Shown one piece after another: positions 57,186 to 64,000 of a DNA stretch of 64,000 nt (the first letter of the stretch is position 1; the number at the start of each line of letters is the position of its first letter). The notes beneath the pieces were generated by a model, which searched no databases, had not been told where the DNA came from, and worked only from the letters and a program-made list of their open reading frames with translations. Source of the DNA: Endomychus coccineus (Eukaryota > Arthropoda > Insecta > Coleoptera > Endomychidae); the NCBI GenBank assembly GCA_958510875.1, contig OY294068.1, positions 34,948,297 to 35,012,296 on the forward strand. Direction: 5' to 3'. The position numbers and the translations under genes are program-made.

Positions 57186-57440
57186 CATACTTCAGCCTTA
57201 CTCCAGTGTCCGCCTAGTTTGTGGCGCAACACCCTCAGAATGGGCTGAAATGGTAAAGGCTTGTCTGTGTTCCCTTAAAAAATAGACTCGTGTTCAAAGT
57301 TCAAAAATAAGTAATCCATACTTCAGCGTTTCTGCAGTGTTCGCCTAGTTTGTGGCGCATCACCCTCAGAATGGGCTGATATGGTAAAGGTTTGTCTGTT
57401 TTCCCTTAAAAAATAGACTCGTGTTCAATGTTCAAAAAAT
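57186..57440. repeat. Tandem duplication, 131-bp period
   Basis: Two units begin CATACTTCAGC and share CGCCTAGTTTGTGGCGCA, CACCCTCAGAATGGGCTGA and AAAATAGACTCGTGTTCAA. They differ at several bases, so the duplication is not recent. Confidence 0.75.
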
Positions 57441-57659
57441 AAGTAATATAAGTAGATCTATTTTACTTGCAAATGGAATGAGTGGTGCAGTATAATATTT
57501 GAATAATTTTTTATTTGTTTCGTCAATTTTTTTGATAATTATCTCTCATCATTTAGTTCATATATAGTTAAGAGTGTTGGGTCTACAATTATTTTTTAAT
57601 TCGACATTTCAATTGTCTTCTGCTAACAGATTGAAAGAAACATGAAGTCAATATCTTCT

Positions 57660-57740
57660 ATAATTTAACAGTTATAATAATTTCTAATATAAAAGTATAT
57701 TTAACAGTTATAATAATTTCTAATATAAAAGTATTTATAA
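57660..57740. repeat. Tandem duplication, about 36-bp unit
   Basis: ATTTAACAGTTATAATAATT, then TCTAATATAAAAGTAT, appears twice in succession. Confidence 0.7.
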
Positions 57741-59210
57741 GAAATACCTAGTTTCTGCAGAATTTTATAGTTTTAAGTCTGATAAAGTTTGAGTCACGAA
57801 GAATAAAGTACTGATTATATTTTGTTCGAGATTTTGTTCATTGACGAACTTCATCACAAATACAAATTTTGCATTAAGTTTAAAATTTTCTCATATTTAA
57901 AGTAAAAGGGCATCTAAAATTTTAATAGTTCAACACATTAAAATTTTCACCTCTGGTTACATTCCGCGCATTTACAACCTTTATCAATATTTTATAACAA
58001 GCTATGTGCTCTAATGTTTGGTAACGTTTTATAGTTTCTCTTTTTCAAGATTTTAATATCTCGCCTACCTAAAAAAAATGTCCCATCATTGGGCTCATTT
58101 ACGAACTCAATCTTTATTTTGTAGCTACTTATTTCGTTTTAAATGTTATATTGTTAGCTTTAATACTTCAAAACATATCGAGTGAAGACACACATACACT
58201 AAAAGAGTTCACCATCATTTTTAGTACATAAGGGTAATTATTTCGTACTTATTAGTTAAGACGCACAGTTACTATGCTTTCTGGTACCATGGTAAGGAGG
58301 ATACAATATTACTCTATTTTGCCATGACGAATTATGTTCCAGTAAACTCTAAAGAACAATGTAAAAACAAAATGCTAGTTAAACGACTAAGTTATAAGTC
58401 TTGTTTGGATAGTCCAACCATTAAGTTGTTGGGATTCCTACGAATTTATCTATTGATGTAAATGTTACTTAACCTAGTAAACAGAAATAAATTATTTTGA
58501 AATGTGTATTGGGAATAGATTCAAGAATAAACAATTTATGCAAAGAGTGGATACTTTTGTAAGGTTCAGAAACCTGTATCCATTCCATACTATATAAAGA
58601 CTGCAAATAAGTTTTAAAGTTATATTTGATACCTTGAGCATCAAAATGCATAATAATTATTACCTTGAATTGAAAATAGATGTGAAGCGAACATTGCTCA
58701 CCGTTATAATGTGAAGAATGAAATGTATGTTGTTTCATGTATGTACCGATTGCAAAATAGTTAATAAATTTATTATTTTCTGGTATTTTTTTTTATTGCA
58801 TCACGTGTGTCTAATAATACGTTATTCTTCTTCTAATAGTGCTTCTATTTCTGTTCCTTATAAATATACTTAGAAGTGTTTGTACATAACATTTAGTGGA
58901 GTAAATCTGGCGAGAAAAAAGGTAAGGTTGGCGAAAACTTTACGATGCTTAGCGACCCGGTGGAAAGTGTTTGTTAGGATACCAATAACAACCCCCTGAA
59001 ATTCCTATTTCCCAAAGTGGGTGCAACCACTTTTTTTTGGCCAAAAAGGTTTTTTTGACATTTTAAGGGTAGTTTAGCAAAAAAAATTAATATCTCTGGT
59101 TGTATTGAAAATTAAGAAACCAAAGTAGAACCCTTTTATTGTCAATCAATGTCCAAGGAACTTCCAGTCCAAATTTCAAGTTGATCCGACCTCCCCCCTC
59201 CCCGTAATAG

Positions 59211-59214
<4 letters not shown>

Positions 59215-59278
<64 letters not shown>
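59215..59278. repeat. (AT)n microsatellite
   Basis: About 32 AT units directly left of the PLE; a shorter AT run (61489-61506) lies at its right end. The PLE and its neighbour appear to have inserted into TA-rich sequence. ORFs of repeated Ile-Tyr here are artefacts. Confidence 0.95.
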
Positions 59279-59280
<2 letters not shown>

Positions 59281-59375
59281 TTTTGTTGATATTCTTGAAC
59301 CATTTGTAATATTTGTATGTTTTCTTGGTATATTGGTTCGTATATATACTGATAATGAAATAAAAATTCTGTTTT

Positions 59376-59407
59376 GACGTTTCGACAACGTTTATTGCCT
59401 TTATCAA
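59376..59407 (-). ncRNA. Hammerhead-like motif with paired C3/G8 change, left arm
   Basis: The minus strand reads UUGAUAA in place of CUGAUGA, then stem II GGCAA/UUGUC with loop UAAACG, then GAAACGUC. Both C3 and G8 are changed, to U and A, which keeps the tertiary pair possible. Stem III would be two base pairs. Confidence 0.45.
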
Positions 59408-60299
59408 AATTGTTGATTGAAATTAGTGTTTCCATGTAATTTAGAAAAGAATAGATGATTTCGATTAATGAAATGCGTCTGCAGCCGACTTGTGTTTTAA
59501 GATCCAATTAAAACTGCAGAAAACATTGGATCGGTTGTGTGTGAAAGAGTAATGTATGGCTAACTACAATTTGAAATAGATTGAATTTGATTAAATACAA
59601 GACATTCCAATATTGTACAATTATAAATATCTATGAATTATTGTATGAATTAGTTACTCTATGATGAGTATTTCTATCATAACTATTCAAGTTTAAGATA
59701 ATTCTATGGAATTTAACCTCAAAATTGTTATTCTATAGTGTCATAGTTAAATAATACTTTATCTTTTTTAGGTTGAATTTTAAATAGACAATGGAAAGTG
59801 GCACTTCAAATTAATAAAATTTTGTTAAGTTTGAATTAGATTATTGTACAGTTTCGAAAGATTGGAATCTATTTTGTCATTTACACAATTGTTCTTTTTA
59901 ATTTGAATAGATTCTAATATCAAACGTTTGTTGTCGTTTGTTTCAATATTTAAAATTTTTGTATTGTTGTAGTCGAAAGTATGGTTAGTGTCTTTCACAT
60001 GTTTATTGAGCGCAGTTGATGAATTTTTGGTATATTTGTGGCCATTTAATCTTTTTTCGAGGTATTGTGAAGATTGGCCAATATATACCTTTTCGCAATC
60101 TTTGCAAGGGATGGAATAAACAGTATGGGTTATTTTTTTGAAAGGTACGCTGCTTTTTAATTTTGTAAAGAGACTTTTCTGATTTAAATAACTCTTATGA
60201 CATATATGTAGGTCATAAGGATTCCACCAAATGAGTTATAAAATTTATGAATTTTGTCTTTAGTTATCGAATTTACTAAATCAATGGGATAAGATTTTA

Positions 60300-60977
60300 G
60301 GTAAAAAATATAAGAAAAATGTTATTATAAATCTAATAGATAGAGCTATTCGACTAAGTTCTCCTGAACTGAGAACTATATCTATTACAAAAACAAAAGA
60401 AACTTTAATAAGAAATGGTTATCCCATTGATTTAGTAAATTCGATAACTAAAGACAAAATTCATAAATTTTATAACTCATTTGGTGGAATCAATACCAAT
60501 AATGAGAAAACTAATGATAGGCATTACATATCACTACCATATATCGGTGGACTTTCAGAGAAAATTTGTAATATAGTGAAACCTTATGACCTACATATAT
60601 GTCATAAGAGTTATTTAAATCAGAAAAGTCTCTTTACAAAATTAAAAAGCAGCGTACCTTTCAAAAAAATAACCCATACTGTTTATTCCATCCCTTGCAA
60701 AGATTGCGAAAAGGTATATATTGGCCAATCTTCACAATACCTCGAAAAAAGATTAAATGGCCACAAATATACCAAAAATTCATCAACTGCGCTCAATAAA
60801 CATGTGAAAGACACTAACCATACTTTCGACTACAACAATACAAAAATTTTAAATATTGAAACAAACGACAACAAACGTTTGATATTAGAATCTATTCAAA
60901 TTAAAAAGAACAATTGTGTAAATGACAAAATAGATTCCAATCTTTCGAAACTGTACAATAATCTAATTCAAACTTAA
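60300..60977 (+). CDS. PLE C-terminal part with GIY-YIG endonuclease, 5'-truncated
   Basis: An open frame of about 226 codons from 60300 with no stop. It begins in the PLE thumb/linker region (GKKYKKNVIINLIDRAIRLS, then NGYPIDLVNS) and passes KPYDLHICHKSYLNQKSLFT and KLKSSVPFKKITHTVYSIPC. The GIY-YIG domain follows: CKDCEKVYIGQSSQYLEKRL (YIG strand and catalytic Arg), NGHKYT, HVKDTNHTFDYN, and ETNDNKRLILESIQIK with the catalytic Glu. This endonuclease nicks target DNA for Penelope retrotransposition. Reverse transcriptase is missing, so the copy is not autonomous. The linker CxxC (PCKDC) is a known PLE feature. Confidence 0.85.
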   Translation, partial: GKKYKKNVIINLIDRAIRLSSPELRTISITKTKETLIRNGYPIDLVNSITKDKIHKFYNSFGGINTNNEKTNDRHYISLPYIGGLSEKICNIVKPYDLHICHKSYLNQKSLFTKLKSSVPFKKITHTVYSIPCKDCEKVYIGQSSQYLEKRLNGHKYTKNSSTALNKHVKDTNHTFDYNNTKILNIETNDNKRLILESIQIKKNNCVNDKIDSNLSKLYNNLIQT

Positions 60978-61394
60978 CAAAATTTTATTAATTTGAAGTG
61001 CCACTTTCCATTGTCTATTTAAAATTCAACCTAAAAAAGATAAAGTATTATTTAACTATGACACTATAGAATAACAATTTTGAGGTTAAATTCCATAGAA
61101 TTATCTTAAACTTGAATAGTTATGATAGAAATACTCATCATAGAGTAACTAATTCATACAATAATTCATAGATATTTATAATTGTACAATATTGGAATGT
61201 CTTGTATTTAATCAAATTCAATCTATTTCAAATTGTAGTTAGCCATACATTACTCTTTCACACACAACCGATCCAATGTTTTCTGCAGTTTTAATTGGAT
61301 CTTAAAACACAAGTCGGCTGCAGACGCATTTCATTAATCGAAATCATCTATTCTTTTCTAAATTACATGGAAACACTAATTTCAATCAACAATT

Positions 61395-61426
61395 TTGATA
61401 AAGGCAATAAACGTTGTCGAAACGTC
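61395..61426 (+). ncRNA. Hammerhead-like motif with paired C3/G8 change, right arm
   Basis: Mirror of the left-arm motif: UUGAUAA (61395-61401), unpaired A, GGCAA (61403-61407) paired to UUGUC (61414-61418), GAAAC (61419-61423), GUC (61424-61426). Confidence 0.45.
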
Positions 61427-61505
61427 AAAACAGAATTTTTATTTCATTATCAGTATATATACGAACCAATATACCAAGAAAACATACAAATATATATATA
61501 TATAT

Positions 61506-62681
61506 ACTCATATACGCAAGAAATCTGGGCTGAAGATAGGTGTTATGGTCACAAAACTACCCTCTAAATTTCAAGTGAAAATATTGAATGGTTTTCCAGA
61601 AATTCTACTTTAAGTCAATTTTTTAGTTATTTTTCAAATTAAGATATCTCATGTCATTTACATCCGATCTGAATCTGCTTTGCGGGAAAATGTAGGTATT
61701 TGCATATAGTTTCATGTCATGGAACTCATTTTTCATTTTTTTTTCGGCCTATATTGGCCATTTTATTTTCGGTATTAATATCCCCAAAACTTGTGTCAAA
61801 TTAATTAATTTGAAGTTTCTAAAAGTGTGACATTTCTCAATTTTATATGAATATTGTGAGGCTCAGAAGTTGATAGCGCTCCAGGCTCCGGGATTTTCAC
61901 GTGGCCTATCGAAATTAGAAGGTTCAAATTGTATAAAAACACAATTACATGAACGCCAGACGTCCTATGTAATTAGCTACGAACGTAATCATTTTGACGT
62001 TTCCCTCGAGAAGCTCGTTACGCGTCAGTTAGAGTTTATACATTTTACCTCGGTCTTGTTATGTTGGGGCCGTTCCGTGCCCCGTGCGGACGGCGCCAGC
62101 TGTAATAAAGTATTTTCGGCTGTGGGCCGCTAGCTTTCACCCGCTTCGGATATATTTTAGTAGCTAGAAAATTCTGAGACCTGAGAGTACCTGTTTCTAT
62201 TTTAATTAAAGTTTCCTATTTAATGGACATTTATCGATAAAAGAAGGGCCGTCGGGCACGGTCCGATACGAAAAGTCGTCGTAAAGCCGTATTAGGTACA
62301 ATCAGTTTGCACTTTTCTAACTCGCCAGCTACGCGCTCCTCACGTGAACGTCATTCGATTTTTCTCAAATTAACCAAAATGGCCAATATAGGCCGGAAAA
62401 AAAAAAAATTGAAAAATGAGTTCCATGCCATAAAATTATATGCGAAAACCTACATTTTCTCGCAAAGCAGATCCCGATCGGATGTAAATGACATGAGATA
62501 TCTTAATTTGAAATATAACTAAAATATTGACTTAAAGTTGAATTTCCGGAAAACTGTTTTTGAAATTTAGAGGGTAGTTTTGTGACCATAACACCTATCT
62601 TCAGTCCAAATTTCAGCCAAATCGGTTGAAAAATGACCGAGTTAACCGTTACGCAAGATTTCTTGCGTATATGAGTATATA

Positions 62682-62684
<3 letters not shown>
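61506..62684. mobile_element. TIR element carrying the shared GC-richer core
   Basis: The left end TACTCATATACGCAAGAAAT and its complement near 62655-62684 bound an element of about 1.2 kb. Inverted similarity runs about 270 bp inward (ATAGGTGTTATGGTCACAAA, GATATCTCATGTCATTTACA, GCCTATATTGGCCATTTT), with one piece missing from the left arm. The core at 61795-62370 matches 14943-15600. No transposase. Confidence 0.75.
61795..62370 (+). repeat. Shared repeat core, copy B (longer open frame)
   Basis: The plus-strand frame 61870-62133 (87 codons) reads ALQAPGFSRGLSKLEGSN, HERQTSYVISYERNHFD, LEFIHFTSVLLCWGR and SCNKVFSAVGR. It stops at the same codon as copy A. The downstream hairpin GGGCCGTCGGGCACGGTCC is identical in both copies. 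Protein family unknown. Confidence 0.6.

Positions 62685-62726
<42 letters not shown>
62685..62726 (-). repeat. 42-nt T run: poly(A) tail of the minus-strand LINE
   Basis: An uninterrupted T run lies directly between the TA-ending element and the LINE 3' UTR. An unbroken A tail indicates a recent insertion. The target side is ATATATAC. Confidence 0.8.
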
Positions 62727-62729
<3 letters not shown>

Positions 62730-62842
62730 TTCAAACCTGGTCGGGGCTGCTGCGAGCTCCGACGACATCGCAGCAGTCGCGCCAGAAAAACCTAAAAGGC
62801 GGTTAACCGAAGCTACTCCTCCCCACCGGTCGGTAAATAGCT

Positions 62843-64000
62843 TCAGGTTCCTAAATCGTGTGCCCTAAGTATTCTAATTGAACCCAGAATGACTGCCTTT
62901 TGCATCCGGTCTATCAAGATCTGCGCCGAGTTCCTACAGGCCGGAATGATCTTCAAGTTTGAACGCAGCGAAGACCGAATTCCGCCCAAAACACCGATGA
63001 TCAGAACCACTAATACGACCTTGTGGCCTGGGTATAGCGTGCGGAGCTCGAACAGGAGATCTTGATATTTTGTCCATTTTTCCTCCTCTTTCAAGACTAT
63101 GTTCTTCTCTGCCGGAGCGGAGAATTCGATGACATACATAGTCTTGATTAGTTTATCGAGGAGGACAACGTCAGGCCTATTTGCTTGTATGGACCTGACG
63201 GTCGGAAACGGATAATTCCAGAAGATCTGGCATTTTTCGTTTCCGACAACGGACTCAATATCTCCTGGCATGTAAGGCAGCACCGGCTCTTGGTCTATTC
63301 CGTACGAGTGCCTTAGATGGTAATACAGCACCCGTAGGGCCGCATTATGGCGATGGGTGTACGCCGAGGCCGCTTTTGCCGGACATGCCGACAGAAGGTG
63401 GAAAAGCGTCTCAGGCACCTTTCGACAGGCCCTGCAGCTGACATCAGGGACCTGCACACCCATCACATTGCGGCGATAGACCAAGGTGTTAATTACGCCA
63501 TCTTGGCAAGCTGCGGTAAATCCCTCAGTCTCGGATGTAAGCCCGGCTGACCTTAGGTAGCCGAAGGTCAGCCTAGTTGACAAGCCGAGCGTTTCGATGT
63601 TTCGATAGAAAACACCGTGTATCGGCTTGTCAACATGCCGCCTGAGCGTAAGATCTTGCTCCGCGGCATTTATCTGGGCTTTCAGGCGAGAAGGTAGGAG
63701 CTCGCGGTTGCCCTCTAGTCGGCCTTCTCGACTGATCTGAAATTCGAGACCAAGTTCTTCCGCAGCTTTTTGTGCTGCCTTAACGATAAATGCCCCCACT
63801 CCGGCCAATTCGTGACTTTTAACAAGGCACAGGAGGGGGTCCGAGCTCCTAAGAACTTTACAAGCTATACTCAGAACCACACTTCGATGCAGACCCTCCA
63901 GACTGAGGAGTCCCCTACCTCCCCGATGACGTGGGAGATAATTACGGGAAACGGACGATCTAGGATGCAAACTGTGATGGATATTCATCATTTTCCGGGT
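62843..64000 (-). CDS. C-terminus of LINE protein with CCHC motif and restriction-like endonuclease
   Basis: At least 382 residues are open and enter from outside the window. Visible parts: PRHRGGRGLLSLEGLHRSVV near the start (thumb-proximal block), QDGVINTLVYRRNVMGVQVP, a CCHC knuckle (CRACRKVPETLFHLLSAC, C-x2-C-x8-H-x4-C), RHNAALRVLYYHLRHSYG, and then the restriction-like endonuclease (RPDVVLLDKLIKTMYVIEFS, where PD and E are the expected metal ligands, then KEEEKWTKYQDLL with the lysine/tyrosine block). This arrangement marks R2/R4/Dong-type LINEs, which nick a defined target. No frame damage is seen in this part. The clade rests on the RLE and the target only. Confidence 0.85.
   Translation of the reverse strand, partial: TRKMMNIHHSLHPRSSVSRNYLPRHRGGRGLLSLEGLHRSVVLSIACKVLRSSDPLLCLVKSHELAGVGAFIVKAAQKAAEELGLEFQISREGRLEGNRELLPSRLKAQINAAEQDLTLRRHVDKPIHGVFYRNIETLGLSTRLTFGYLRSAGLTSETEGFTAACQDGVINTLVYRRNVMGVQVPDVSCRACRKVPETLFHLLSACPAKAASAYTHRHNAALRVLYYHLRHSYGIDQEPVLPYMPGDIESVVGNEKCQIFWNYPFPTVRSIQANRPDVVLLDKLIKTMYVIEFSAPAEKNIVLKEEEKWTKYQDLLFELRTLYPGHKVVLVVLIIGVLGGIRSSLRSNLKIIPACRNSAQILIDRMQKAVILGSIRILRAHDLGT

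Larger units (their letters stand above)
55478..59214. other. Downstream flank of RYBP, mostly AT-rich
   Basis: It probably includes the 3' UTR. A 120-residue plus frame starting at 55474 overlaps the RYBP stop and is not a known protein. It contains a possible SINE (56890-57125), two tandem duplications (57186-57440, 57660-57740), and, at 59000-59214, sequence that may be the end of an unidentified element (CAGTCCAAATTTCAAGTTGA) leading into a TA repeat. Confidence 0.45.
59311..61491 (+). mobile_element. Penelope-like element as ~1-kb inverted repeat
   Basis: The left arm (59311 to about 60291, inverted) mirrors the right arm (about 60420-61491) almost base for base. One ~82-bp segment (about 60490-60572) is missing from the left arm. 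The short centre (60292-60419) and right arm hold the C-terminal PLE coding region. Inverted partial copies are known for Penelope elements. Near-identity of the arms indicates a recent event or an assembly artefact. Confidence 0.85.
62685..64000 (-). mobile_element. R4/Dong-like (or R2-like) LINE, 3' part, continues past window
   Basis: Poly(A) tail, short 3' UTR (62727-62842) and one long open frame reaching the window edge. The 5' part lies beyond 64000. Insertion next to a TA repeat fits the simple-repeat targets known for Dong-type elements. Confidence 0.75.

Noticed and set aside
59087..59507. Minus-strand ORFs with long runs of alternating Ile and Tyr
   Set aside because: They are translations of the (AT)n microsatellite joined to PLE sequence.

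Overview
The window looks like insect nuclear DNA, AT-rich and dense in decayed transposable elements. There are no bacterial operons, ribosome binding sites or CRISPR arrays. I infer an insect from a RYBP/YAF2-type Polycomb gene, a spliced MADF-BESS gene, mariner, hAT, Harbinger and Penelope-like elements (PLEs), and several LINE lineages. The order cannot be fixed from this sequence; Coleoptera or Hemiptera are only guesses.

Layout. 0.2-2.1 kb: damaged copy of a long-TIR mariner-like transposon whose better copy is at 17.9-20.2 kb. 3.4-7.2 kb: minus-strand LINE split by a second LINE. 7.5-9.5 kb: Harbinger and mariner transposase relics. 9.5-14.9 kb: mostly featureless. 14.9-17.3 kb: a TIR element, a hAT remnant fused to a second mariner, and a 114-bp PLE insertion with a 14-bp target duplication. 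20.4-27.0 kb: a four-exon MADF-BESS gene on the minus strand whose splice phases fit; its large introns hold repeats. 27.8-29.5 kb: a complete but internally deleted hAT element with an 8-bp TSD. 29.6-33.4 kb: a ~145-bp tandem repeat and a six-unit 370-bp satellite array. 33.8-37.3 kb: a long-TIR DNA transposon interrupted by a LINE. 38-43 kb: LINE, hAT-like and foldback fragments. 44.6-46.2 kb: PLE with inverted arms and a 14-bp TSD. 46.2-50.8 kb: LINE and mariner relics around a CpG-rich stretch with a possible first exon. 52.3-54.3 kb: PLE with tandem pseudo-LTRs, split by a TA-flanked foldback element. 55.0-55.5 kb: the RYBP homologue, the clearest intact host gene. 59.3-61.5 kb: PLE forming a ~1-kb near-perfect inverted repeat. 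61.5-62.7 kb: TIR element. 62.7 kb to the end: LINE with a restriction-like endonuclease.

Main results of the hunt. (a) The PLE pseudo-LTRs carry type I hammerhead ribozymes; the copy at 22719-22760 has the core and all three stems. (b) A motif around GGGTCGCTGATCAC is shared by three otherwise different repeat families. (c) A mariner-like element has 595-bp TIRs that include its own start codon. (d) A TISU/YY1-like element and a 15-codon upstream ORF precede RYBP. (e) A GC-rich repeat core with a conserved reading frame sits inside two different sets of TIRs. All boundaries were read by eye without alignment software.
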